DNA from: Phaeosaccion multiseriatum
Taxonomy: Eukaryota; Ochrophyta, other classes
Direction: 5' to 3'
NCBI GenBank assembly: GCA_965112735.1
Contig: OZ218955.1
Coordinates: forward strand, 1,116,001-1,180,000
Length of the DNA stretch: 64,000 bases
In this document: one piece after another, positions 48,296 through 59,054 of the stretch
Position numbering within the stretch: the stretch's first letter is position 1
Layout: each line of letters starts with the position of its first letter
Translations under genes and position numbers: made by a program
Notes under the pieces: model-generated
Seen by the model: the letters and a program-made list of their open reading frames with translations, nothing else
Told to the model about the DNA's origin: nothing
Databases searched by the model: none

Positions 48296-50203
48296 ATGCA
48301 ACGACTCTATCAGTCCATCATTGAAATGGAAAGCCTCTCCACTGTGAGAGCGCTGGTTAGGAAGCTCACCGCCAAGCACGGCAAAGCGATATTGGAGAAG
48401 CCTGACGACGAAGAAGGCTATACGGCTATGATGTGGGCTGCGGTTTGCGGTCGGCTGGACGTCGTTGACCTTCTGCTACAGGAGGGGGCCTCCTTCAGCA
48501 CCGGGGAAGGGTCGCGCTGGACCACGCCATTGATAGCGGCTAGCTTTCGGGGAAATAACGAAGTGGTGAGGCGGCTGTTGAATGTCGGGGCTGATGTAAA
48601 CCATGTCTCTCTCGACGGGTTGACGCCTTTGATTGCGGCTGCCACTAAAGGGCAATTCACAACTGTGCAGCACCTCCTTCTGGCGGGGGCCGGTGTCAAT
48701 GCTGCTGATAATGAGGGATGTACTTCGATCCGGGCGGCTTCTCAGAATGGGCACACCTCCGTCGTGGAGCGGCTCATTGCAGCGGGCGCGGATGTGAACA
48801 AAGTAGGCAACATCGGAAGGACTCCACTCATTATGGCGTCCCTCTACGGGCATGGGAGTGTGGTACAGAAGCTCATTGGGGCCAACGCCACCATCGACAA
48901 GGCTGATGACCAAGGCTTCACTCCACTCTTCGCGGCCTCGAAGTACGGGCATGCGTCCATCGTGCAGCAGCTCCTCGATGAGCATGCCAACGTGGAGGCC
49001 AGAACCAACAAGGGCACTACTCCTCTCGTGGTCGCTGCTGCCAGAGGACGCTTGGCCGTGGTGAAGTTACTTTTGGCTGCAGGAGCAAAGGTGGAGACAG
49101 CGGACAACTATGGTCCAACGCCCCTCCACTTTGCTGCTGAAGGAGGTCACGAAGACGTGGTGGAGCGGCTTCTCTCTGCAGGAGCAAAGGTGGAGACAGC
49201 GACCATCGATGGTACAACAGCCCTCCACGTTGCTGCTCACCAAGGTCACGAGGCCGTCGTGGAGCGGCTTCTCTCTGTAGGAGCAAGGGTGGAGACAGCG
49301 GACAACCATGGTGCAACACCCCTCCACGTTGCTGCTAAAAAAGGACACGAGGCCGTGGTGGAGCGGCTTCTCTCTACGGGAGGAAAGGTGGAGACAGCGA
49401 CCAACGATGGTGTAACACCCCTCCACCTTGCTGCTCACCAAGGGCACGAGGCCGTGGTGGAGCGGCTTCTTTCTGCGGGGGCAAAGGCGGAGACAGCGGC
49501 CAACGACGGTGCAACACCCCTCCACTTTGCTGCTGAAAAAGGTCAGGAGGCCGTGGTGGAGCGGCTTCTCTCTGCAGGAGCAAAGGTAGAGACAGTGGCC
49601 AACGACGGTGCAACACCGCTCTACATGGCTGCTTACCAAGGTCACGAGGCCGTGGTGGAGCGGCTTCTTTCTGCGGGGGCAAAGGCGGAGACAGGGGCCA
49701 ACGACGGTGCAACACCCCTCCACCTTGCTGCTGAAAAAGGTCACGAAGCCGTGGTGGAGCGGCTTCTCTCTGCAGGAGCAAAGGTGGAGACAGTGTGCGG
49801 CGATGGTGCAACACCCCTCCACCTTGCTGCTCAAGAAGGTCACGAGGCTGTCGTCGCTCGTCTCATCTCTGCCGGATCCCCGATCGATGCACAGAGATCG
49901 AACGGCTGCACCCCACTGCTTTCCGCCATCCTCAACAATCATCCCGGCATTGCACTGCAGCTTCTGGCGGCCGATGCCTCGGTGGACAAGGCCTTGGATG
50001 CGGCACGGAGACATCAACTCGGCCCTGAGATTGAGCAGCGGCTCAGAGACGCAGCAGCGGCCTTCTTCCGATCTCAAAGCGCACTGGACTTGATGCGAAG
50101 GACCGATCCGACCTTCGGCAAGGAGAGCAGGGTTTTGCCGCTGAAGAGGCCCTGGAGTGTCGGGAGCGAGACGTGGGAGAGCATGGCGGAGGAAATGAGC
50201 TGA
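48296..50203 (+). CDS. Ankyrin-repeat protein, tandem copy 2 (longest)
   Basis: An uninterrupted 635-residue frame, 198 residues (six ankyrin units) longer than copy 1. The first four to five repeats are nearly identical to copy 1, and the last ~65 residues are identical to copy 3. The middle contains about ten almost identical repeats of the form TPLHLAAEKGHEAVVERLLS plus AGAKVETA, whose DNA is also nearly identical, indicating recent expansion by unequal crossing over or gene conversion. Domain content and likely protein-binding role are as for copy 1. It could also begin at the upstream mini-exon 48008-48034. Confidence 0.88.
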   Translation: MQRLYQSIIEMESLSTVRALVRKLTAKHGKAILEKPDDEEGYTAMMWAAVCGRLDVVDLLLQEGASFSTGEGSRWTTPLIAASFRGNNEVVRRLLNVGADVNHVSLDGLTPLIAAATKGQFTTVQHLLLAGAGVNAADNEGCTSIRAASQNGHTSVVERLIAAGADVNKVGNIGRTPLIMASLYGHGSVVQKLIGANATIDKADDQGFTPLFAASKYGHASIVQQLLDEHANVEARTNKGTTPLVVAAARGRLAVVKLLLAAGAKVETADNYGPTPLHFAAEGGHEDVVERLLSAGAKVETATIDGTTALHVAAHQGHEAVVERLLSVGARVETADNHGATPLHVAAKKGHEAVVERLLSTGGKVETATNDGVTPLHLAAHQGHEAVVERLLSAGAKAETAANDGATPLHFAAEKGQEAVVERLLSAGAKVETVANDGATPLYMAAYQGHEAVVERLLSAGAKAETGANDGATPLHLAAEKGHEAVVERLLSAGAKVETVCGDGATPLHLAAQEGHEAVVARLISAGSPIDAQRSNGCTPLLSAILNNHPGIALQLLAADASVDKALDAARRHQLGPEIEQRLRDAAAAFFRSQSALDLMRRTDPTFGKESRVLPLKRPWSVGSETWESMAEEMS

Positions 50204-51623
50204 ACGGGCTAAGACGCGACGAGGGACGACAATCATTCGGGCCGAGACGTACGAACGAGATGGGCGGGAAAGCTTCGCGCATCGAGAGCGAGGTACCATG
50301 GAACATCACATGGAGCAGCGGTGCATGTCGGCGGGAGAGTGAACAGCGCGAGCGGTGCCAAAGAGGTGGTGCTTCTCTAGGGCCTGAGGACGCTCTGCAG
50401 AGAGGCGGCACGGGTCGTGTGTGGCCCAGGGAGTGCTGCTGCCTCTACAAGGTGTGAGTGGGGGGGTTGCTGCATGGACCTGCAGACTTCGTAGGCGTTG
50501 TGCTCTTCTAAGGAGGGGGGCAGGCTAGGTAGGAGGCGTTCTAGGCGTACACACACACGTACACGCACACGCACACACACTAGTTTTAAAAATACTTTGT
50601 AAGAATGATATAGCCCCTACACGTCGCAGAGAAGTATATATCCGAAAGGAGAACTTGAGGGGCTCTCCTGGACAAGCCTGTGTATTGAGAAACGCCCGTG
50701 TGTCGTGTCGCGAGTCGTCAAGCGGTGCCTTCAACGGGAGCGAGAGCGACGCTGTCGAATTGCCTTGCACTCGCTCTGTGCCATCCATGGGTCACCGAGT
50801 CACGCATGTCTCGCAGCCACCCCCCACTGTGAAAGGCATCAGACAGATGTAAGTGAAGTAGACACATGGGGAAGGGCCCAGCCGAGAAAGGAAGAAATGG
50901 TTGCCTACGCCTGGGCCATTGACTTATATTCCGGGCTCCGTGTCTCTGACGCCTCTTCATTTCTATGCGGGAATGTAGCAAAAAAAAGGACCCTGATAGG
51001 CAGAGCGTGGCAAGCTATTGAGAGAGCCCTCCTTACTCTTCACTTGTAGTGGGGCACGCCTGGGGAGGAGGGGCTTGTCTTGAGTCAGGATTTGGTCGGC
51101 TTGGTTCCCCCCCGCTCTCACCTAGCTTAGCGCTGCGTGGGCCTCTTCTTGCACTGAGAGTGAAGTGGAGGGACCGTGACAGGCTGTGAGGACAACGCGG
51201 CGAGGGAGCCCTCCTTCCCCGACACTTTTCGTGCAACACGCCTGAGGGGGACGGGCATCGCCTGCTTGGTTCCCCCGATTTTCTCTCCCCCCCGCTCTCG
51301 CCCTCTCCTGCGAGAGGCTGGGGATCGACAGGTCAACCCGTCCTCACCATGCCTCAGCAGGCCAGAGCACCCGAGGTAAGGCACAGCAGGGGCTCGCTCG
51401 GTGACCTGTCGTTGGAGCGAGGTAGATCATGTGAGGGTAGCGAGCGGAAATGAGTCTCCCTTTCGAAGGGGAGCGCGCCAGCGTAAGCGGATGACAACGT
51501 GTGGGAGGAGTGTTTGCGTTGGGCTATTGAAGGAATGCTCCTCCAGTCCAGAGTACTGAGCGCGATTCGCCATTCCCCACCTTCGCTTGTCGCCCTCACT
51601 ACCTTCTCTCCCAACCTTGCAAG
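50204..51623. other. Spacer between ankyrin genes 2 and 3
   Basis: Almost entirely a copy of the 46960-48295 spacer, with a short CA-rich stretch (50548-50580). It repeats the mini-exon at 51349-51375 with donor GTAAGG. No independent gene is seen. Confidence 0.75.
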
Positions 51624-53036
51624 ATGCAACGACTCTATCAGTCCATCATTGGAATGGAAAGCCTCTCCACTGTGCAAGCGCTGGTTAGGAAGCTCGTCGC
51701 CAAGCACGGCAAAGCGATCTTGGAGAAGCCTGTCGACGAAGAAGGCTATACGGCTATGATGTGGGCTGCGGGATGTGGTCGACTGGATGTCGTTGACCTT
51801 CTGCTGCAGGAGGGGGCCTCCTTCAGCACCGGGGGAGGGCCGCTCGGGACCACGCCATTGATAGAGGCTAGCCGGTGGGGAGATAACGAAGTGGTGAGGC
51901 GGCTGTTGGATGTCGGGGCCCGTGTAGACCAGGTCGATCTGGAAGGAGTGACGCCTTTGATTGTGGCTGCCGATCAAGGGCAATTTACAACTGTGCAGCA
52001 GCTCCTTCTGGCGGGGGCCAGTGTCAATGCTGCTGATAATGAGGGATGTACTTCGATCTGGATGGCATCTCAGAATGGGCACACCTCCGTCGTGGAGCGG
52101 CTCATTGCAGCGGGCGCGGATGTGAACAAAGTAGACAATATCGGAAGGACTCCACTCTCCCGGGCGTCCCATTGGGGGCATTTGAGCGTGGTACAGAAGC
52201 TCATCAGGGCCAACGCCAACATCGACAAGGCTGATGACCAAGGCTTCACTCCCCTTCACGCAGCCTCGGAGCACGGTCACGCGTCCATCGTGCAGCAGCT
52301 TCTCGATGAGCATGCCTACGTGGAGACCAGGAGCAACAAGGGCACTACTCCTCTCGTGATCGCTGCTCACAGAGGACGCTTGGCCGTGGTGAAGTTACTT
52401 TTGGCTGCAGGGGCGGACGTACTCGCGTCTGACCCCGGGGGCTTCACTCCTCTGCACGTGGCCGCTCAAGAAGGTCACGAGGCCGTGGTTAAGCGGCTTC
52501 TCTCTACAGAAGCAAAGGTGGAGACAGCGGAGAAACATGGTGCAACACCCCTCCACGTTGCTGCTGAAAAAGGTCACGACGCCGTGGTTAAGCGGCTTCT
52601 CTCTGCAGGAGCAAAGGTGGAGACAGCAGCCAACGACGGCTCAACGCCCCTCCACCTTGCTGCTCAAGAAGGACACGAGGCCGTCGTCGCTCGCCTCACC
52701 TCTGCCGGATCCCCGATTGATGCCCTGGGAACGAACGGCGTCACCCCACTGCTTGCCCCCATCTGCAACAATCATCACGGCATTGTGCGGCAGCTCCTGT
52801 CGGCCGATGCCTCGGTGGACAAGGCCTTGGATGCGGCACGGAGACATCAACTCGGCCCTGAGATTGAGCAGCGGCTCAGAGACGCAGCAGCGGCCTTCTT
52901 CCGATCTCAAAGCGCACTGGACTTGATGCGAAGGACCGATCCGACCTTCGGCAAGGAGAGCAGGGTTTTGCCGCTGAAGAGGCCCTGGAGTGTCGGGAGC
53001 GAGACGTGGGAGAGCATGGCGGAGGAAATGAGCTGA
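51624..53036 (+). CDS. Ankyrin-repeat protein, tandem copy 3
   Basis: An uninterrupted 470-residue frame, 33 residues (one ankyrin unit) longer than copy 1, with about eleven repeats. Repeats 1-3 diverge from copies 1 and 2 (EASRWGDNEVVRRLLDVGA, VDLEGVTPLIVAADQGQF). The segment GADVLASDPGGFTPLH is shared with copy 1 but absent from copy 2, and the C-terminal tail is shared with copy 2. The ATG follows a pyrimidine-rich stretch ending CTTGCAAG, a fair splice acceptor, which supports the idea of an upstream mini-exon (51349-51375). Function unknown. Confidence 0.88.
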   Translation: MQRLYQSIIGMESLSTVQALVRKLVAKHGKAILEKPVDEEGYTAMMWAAGCGRLDVVDLLLQEGASFSTGGGPLGTTPLIEASRWGDNEVVRRLLDVGARVDQVDLEGVTPLIVAADQGQFTTVQQLLLAGASVNAADNEGCTSIWMASQNGHTSVVERLIAAGADVNKVDNIGRTPLSRASHWGHLSVVQKLIRANANIDKADDQGFTPLHAASEHGHASIVQQLLDEHAYVETRSNKGTTPLVIAAHRGRLAVVKLLLAAGADVLASDPGGFTPLHVAAQEGHEAVVKRLLSTEAKVETAEKHGATPLHVAAEKGHDAVVKRLLSAGAKVETAANDGSTPLHLAAQEGHEAVVARLTSAGSPIDALGTNGVTPLLAPICNNHHGIVRQLLSADASVDKALDAARRHQLGPEIEQRLRDAAAAFFRSQSALDLMRRTDPTFGKESRVLPLKRPWSVGSETWESMAEEMS

Positions 53037-53377
53037 CTGAAAGAGGATGGGAGCGTGCCAGAGATGAGCTCTCCCGATGGTGTGGTTTACACCGGCCCAG
53101 ACCACCAGCCATGAGAGGAAGCAGCCAAGCCCAACCCGATGCGGACTCGAGTGGTGGCGACGACCCGTAAGAGGAGAAGGCACGAAAAGGAACATCCTGT
53201 ACATAGGATACACATCTTATCAATTCAGGATCACACGCTGGCGCAAGAGCACAGCCAAACATTCTGATCTGAGCTAATGCGTATATCTGTGTGTGCGCGC
53301 GCGTGTGTGTGTGCGTGTATGGGTGTGTGAGTGTATGGGCGCGCACCGTGTGACCCCGTTCTCCCCTGGGGGAAGAC
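53037..53377. other. Convergent spacer between ankyrin gene 3 and the IQ gene
   Basis: About 340 bp holding both 3' UTRs, with a short GT-rich stretch (about 53289-53335). Nothing else seen. Confidence 0.7.
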
Positions 53378-54757
53378 TCACGACTCGAAACGAACATGCC
53401 CATACGCCTCCATGTTTCCCAGGGGGAGCGCTGTCCGCTCCAGCCGAGACGCGCAGGCGTCGCAGAGCAGCCGCCCAGACGTACACTTTCGAGAGGCAAA
53501 GGAAGCGACAGTAGCAGCGCTGGCAGCACCAGCAGCTAGAAGAGTACCAGGAGGCCAAGTAGGAGCAGTCTGCATGACCCCCGCCTCAGCATGTTGAGCA
53601 TCAACTTCGCAGAGAGACGCATGGCTTTCCCCAGCTGTTGATGGTCCACCAAGAAGGTGGAGCTGTGCCACCTCCTGCCTCTGTTGTCCGTGCACTACCA
53701 TCGCGTAGCCGTTACGTCTGTGAAGAGCGCAGTTGTCGCACAGGGGCCTGTGCAGCACGAATCCAGTCGCCGCCATCTGCCAGGCCGAAAGGGGAAGCAG
53801 CACCTCCTGCTCTTCTTCATCCTCCTTCCCCTCCTTCCCCCGCTCCTCCTCCTCCTTCTTCTCCCCCTCCTTGTCCTCTCCCTGCTGCTGCTGTCTATGA
53901 TGCGAACCCCTGGTGCCGGCCACTGCCATCGAGGGAGGAGGGGCTCCTCCCCGGGGGGCTCCGCCCCGGGGGAGGTAGGCGACCATTGCAGGGTCAAAGA
54001 TGCTAACCTTCACCGGCACCTTCACCTCAGGTGCTTGCTCCCCAACCCTCCCCACTGCTGCTGCCGTGTCACCATCTGTTGCTACTGTTACATCACCAGC
54101 TGCTGGTTCTGTGACTGTGTCACCACGTCCTGCTGCTGATGTATTACCAACTGCTGCTGCTCCAGGTGACTGCTGCTGCTCCTTTGGCGCTTGAGCTTGA
54201 TGGGTTATCACTGCCTGTGTCTTGTTGGGTAGTAGGGGCGATGCCCAAGGACTTGTACTCAGCACGCAGAGCCTACCCCTGACCCTGGCTGTCCACGAAT
54301 ACCGGGGGGCGAGCCCGAAGAGGAGGCCGTCGTCGGACAAAGGTAGGGGGTCTTACCGTTACCATTGTGGCAAGAGAAGAGTTTCTCCCTCCCCTGTGTG
54401 TCGTGCTCACAGAGAGGACGGGCCGCCCCCTTCTCGTTCTCCTCCTTCTCCTTCTCTTTCTTCTCCTTGTCCTCCTCTTCTGTTCCGCATGGTGGGCCTC
54501 CTCCTCCTCCTCTTCTTCCTCCCCCCGCTGTTTCTGCTGATGCTGACGCTGCGGTATCACCAACTGCTGCTGGTGCTGCTCCTGCCCTTGACCCATGCCA
54601 TGCTCCTCCCTCGCTAGACCCTTCCTCGTGTGAGAAGGTCAACACGTACAATTGGGTCTTCTCCTTCTCCTCCTGTTTCTCCTCCTCGACCCGGAATGCC
54701 TCCTTTTCTTCCTCCTCTTTCTCTCCCTTCTCCTCCTTCTCCTCCTTATCCTCCTTC

Positions 54758-54817
<60 letters not shown>

Positions 54818-57800
54818 CCACGATCATCATCATCCAAAGCCAGCAGCCGCGAACGTGGGCAAATGCAACCATCCAACAGCGATAGCAACACCCTCCTCTC
54901 CTTAGCTGAGCAGACAAACTGGTGCCCGAACCCCTCCGCCGCATCAGCCGGTGCCCTTGCCACCGCCTCTACCGCAGCCTCTTTGGCCGCCGAAGCTGCT
55001 GCCGCCGCTGCCTTCGCCTGCCTGAGTCGACTTCTGCCTGCCCCGGCCACTGAGGGAGAGAGGGAGGGAGGGAGGGAGGGAGGGAGGAAGGGCGAGATTG
55101 CGTGCGTGGGTGGGTGGGTGGGTGAGTGAGTGGGTGAGTGAGGAGTGAGGTAGTGAGAGACTGACTGATTAAAGGAATGAGTGAGGAAGTGAGTCAGGGA
55201 AGCAAGTGAACAAGTAAGGGGAGAAGATAAAAAAAGATGCGGAATAGAACGAAAACAGCCAAAGGAGAAGGCACCCACCCACCCGCCCACCCACCCACCT
55301 ACCTGCCAGCGCAATGGTCCTTCCCTGCTCCTCCTCCGCACGAGCCTCCGCCGCCTCTTCCGCCGCCGTGGTGAGAAGCGCCCAGTGGTACACAAAGGCG
55401 CTGCGGAGGGGACAGCCCACGATCGCCTCGAGCCGAGAGGCGGGTAGCACGAGCCCTTTGCTATGGTTAGAGCTATTGCGGCCAGTCTCAGTGCCAGTGT
55501 CCTGGCTGTTGTTCTGGCTCTTGCCATCGCTGTCGTACGAGCTGTCCTCATAGCCCCACATCTCCTCCTCCTCCTCCTCGTCGTCGTCGTCCTGCTGCTG
55601 CTGTCTATCGTCGCTGGCGCCTTCGCCTTCCCCCTCCCTCCCTCCCTCTCCTTCTTCCTCCTCTCCCTCCTCCTTCGTCCCCCCTCCTTGCTCTTCCTCC
55701 CCGCCTCCTCCTCCGCTGACAAGCTGCACTTGCACCTCCATGGTGGAGCTCAGCGCCAGCGCCAACTGTGAAACGTCACCGTATGCGAGGCGGTGTGCCT
55801 GGCTCACTCGACTCCGCCTGCTGCTACTACTGCTGCTACTGCTACTGCTGTTATTTCTGAAGTTCCTGTTGCTCCTCTCCAATGGAGTGGCGACAACTTG
55901 GCTCTCATTCCTTGTCGATGCGTGGTGGGCCTTCCTCCCTCCCCTCCCCTCACCCCCCTGTCCCTCCCGCCTCTCCCGCCCCGCCCCCCCCTCCAACCAG
56001 TCCAGCCGCTGCAGTGCGCACACAATGTCAAAGGCCTTCTCTGCCCGGAATATCTGCTCTGCCCTCGTCCGCCACTCCTCCGCGCGTTTGGCCCACCCCA
56101 CATCCCACACATCTTCAAGTGTCTCCACGGGAAGGTGCCACGCACGGCGCTGCTGTCGCTCTCTCGTCACACGCTGCTGATGTATCACCAACTGCTCCTG
56201 TTGCTGCCGTATCACCAACTGCTGCTGTATCCGCAATTCCCGCTCCTGCTGGAGTTGCTTCCTTCGCTGTGCACGCTCGAGCGGTGACCCTGTCCTTGAC
56301 CTTGACCCTGACCCTGATCCTGACCCTGTCCCTGGCCTTGACCCCGACCCTAACCCTGACCCTGATCCTGATCCTGACCCTGACCCTGACCCTGACCCTG
56401 ATCGAGGCTGACTCGCCCCCTGAGAGAGGTGGAGACGGCTCCGCTTGCGCTGCTGTTGCTCGGGCTTGGGCTCATCGAATCGTCTTCGTCTGCTTCCGCT
56501 CTGCCGCTGCTCCTCAAGCCCTTTCCCGGCCCTACCCTTCCTACTGGCGCTGCCTCTCGCTTCACTCGCCCCCCTCGCCTCTCTTCCTCCCGTCCATCTG
56601 TCGTCCCTCGACCCCCTCCCTCTGGCCCCTCCCTCGTCTCTCCCCCCAACGTCCTCTCTCTCAGCGTCTTTCGTCATGGTGGGTGGTGGTGGGCCTCCGT
56701 CGTGGAGGGCGATCGACTGTCGGGTTGGGCATACGTGACCACTGAGGTCGTCGCCAGAACGGTCAGCAACATCAGCAACATCACCATCACTACTGCTGCT
56801 GCCACTCCTGACACTGCTTGTCCTTTTTCTCTTTATGACCTTCTCGCTCTCCGTCATCCCACAACCATCCATACTCTGGAGTCCGCCTCGCTCATCAGCT
56901 GGCGCATCATCATCATCGTTATCACAGATGGAAAGGGTAGTGTCGGCTTCTTCCTCTTCTCCTTGTTCCCCTCCCCCTTCTTCTTCTCCTTCCTCTCCTC
57001 CTCCTTCTTCTCCTTCTCCTCCTCCTCCTCCTCGTCCTTCTTCACCTTCTCCTCCTCCTCGTCCTTCTCCTTCTCCTTCTCTTTCTTCTCCTTCTTGTTC
57101 AGGAGGGAGAGGAGGCGGACAGACGAGGTAGGGCAGTGGGGCTTCAGCCTCAAGCACGAGGAGGTCGAACGCCTCCCTCAAGCGCACCACCGCAGCGGAG
57201 GGGGGTGCAAGTGTGGCACCAGCATGTCCAATGTCATCACCGCCCCTCGGGGAACAATCGGCCCGCCTCGGGCTATCACCGCTCCCACTGGGGTAAGTGG
57301 ACGTCGCCATTTGCAGTCCGAGTGCGTCGGAAAGAGCTGCAAGCTCGGCAAGAATGGCCTTCTTGGCGCTATGCGCGGCGTCCACCACACTCTGCTGAGC
57401 GGCACGCTTACTCTCCAGGGACCTGTCCACCTGGGCCGCGAACCTTGAGGAATGGGATGGCGGAAGAGGAGGGGAAAGAACATCATATGCTAAGGAGGGG
57501 GCAATCAGGCATCTCCTCCTTCCCTCCCTCCGTCCCTCCTTCCCTCCCTCTCAAACAGAGCGCTCACCTCCTCCTCTCCCACTTGGTCTTTGCTTTGAGC
57601 TTCGTCTGCTCGCCCCTTAGACGAGTATAGGCGTCTCTGTGCACTCGCAGCCAGCCGCCCCAGTGGGCCAAGCGCATTCTCTGCACGCATAAAGGAGCAA
57701 CAGCAGTTGGTAATACAGCAGCTGCAGCTGCAGCGCGGCATCTTACAGAGTCACGCAGATACACCTCCCACCTCCCACTCCCCACTCTCTCCATCTCTCA

Positions 57801-59019
57801 TTTCCTTCCTCCCTCCCTCCCTCCCTCCCACCCACCCACCCACCCACCCTCTCTCCCTCCCTTCCTTCCTCCCTCCCTCCCGCCCTCCCTCCCTCCGACC
57901 CTCCCTCTCTCCCTCTCTCCCTGCTTCCCTCCCTCCCTCCCACCTACCTCTGTATGGGCGTCTCTCCGAGCACGCCTCAGACGCTTGTACATGTTCCTAC
58001 CCCTTTCCGCCTCTGCAGAGGGCCGTACCGTCATCGTCACGGGAACGGTGGCTGTGGGCGGTGGTGGCGGTGGTGGCGGTGGTGGCGGTGGGATGGAAGC
58101 TGATGGCCGTGTTGGTGGTGGCGGTTGTGGCTCCGAGTCGGTATGGGTCTCCCCCACCCTCTTCTGCTCCTCCCCTGCGGCTATGGTCGCTCTTCTCCTG
58201 CGTTCACCACTGCCAATACCGCTGCTACTACTGCCACTACTGCTACTATTGCTACTATTGCTGCTTCTGCTCCCATCCCTACGGCTGCTGCTGCTGCTAC
58301 TGCTGCTGCTCGCGGTGGTCGTGGCGCCCCCCCCCTGGATAGAAGTAACGCCCCGCGGTACCGACACCGGTGCACTGTTACATCGCTTGAGTCTGGGCCC
58401 TCTCTCTTGCTTCTCCTCTTCCTCCTCCACTACCTCCTCCCTTCCCTCCTCCTCTTCCTCCTCCTCCTCCTCCTCCTCCTCTTGCTCCTCCTCCTCCTCC
58501 TCCTCCTCCTCCTCCTCCTCCTCCTCCTCCTCCTCCTCCTCTTGCTCCTCCTCCTCCTCCTCCTCTTGCTCCTCCTCATCGTCCTCGATCAGCTCCGTAT
58601 TAGAGCCACTCCCGCCCTCTTGCCCCTCCACACTCCTGCTGTCGCCGCCATCAGCAGCATCGGCAGGGGAAGACGCCACTGGTGAGGACAGCAACTGAGG
58701 TTGCACTTCGCCTGAATCTGAAGGCGCCCCCGCTGCTCTCGCATCACCTTCTCCTTCTCCTTCCTCTCCACCGCCTTCACCTCCTCCTCTTCGTCGTCGT
58801 CCTCCCCCTCCCTCGTCGCCCTTCTGTTGCGCTTCGTCGCCTGCTATCAGCATGGTGAGTGCGCGCTTATCGGCGACAACAAGCATCACCTTATCGCCCT
58901 TCACCTCGATCCTGCTCACAGCATCAGCAGCCGTAGCACCAGTAGCTGTAGTAGCACCCGCGATACCCGTCTCATCAGTAGTACTCGCAGCAGCCGAAGC
59001 AGCCGCAGCAGTTGGACAT

Positions 59020-59054
<35 letters not shown>

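Larger units (their letters stand above)
43205..53036 (+). repeat. Three-copy tandem gene duplication (ankyrin cluster)
   Basis: Units of roughly 2.2, 3.2 and 2.8 kb, each with the upstream block that includes TCACCGAGTCACG and TCTGGGCCATTGACTTA-like sequences, a mini-exon and an ankyrin gene. Copies 2 and 3 share the longest flanks. Confidence 0.9.

Noticed and set aside
44100-53036. Viral origin of the ankyrin genes (large algal DNA viruses encode such proteins)
   Set aside because: No capsid, polymerase or other viral gene is nearby, and base composition matches the surroundings.
56284-56405. CCCTGA/CCCTAA hexamer array as an interstitial telomere
   Set aside because: Most units are CCCTGA, and the array sits in frame within a coding exon as a Gly-Ser repeat.
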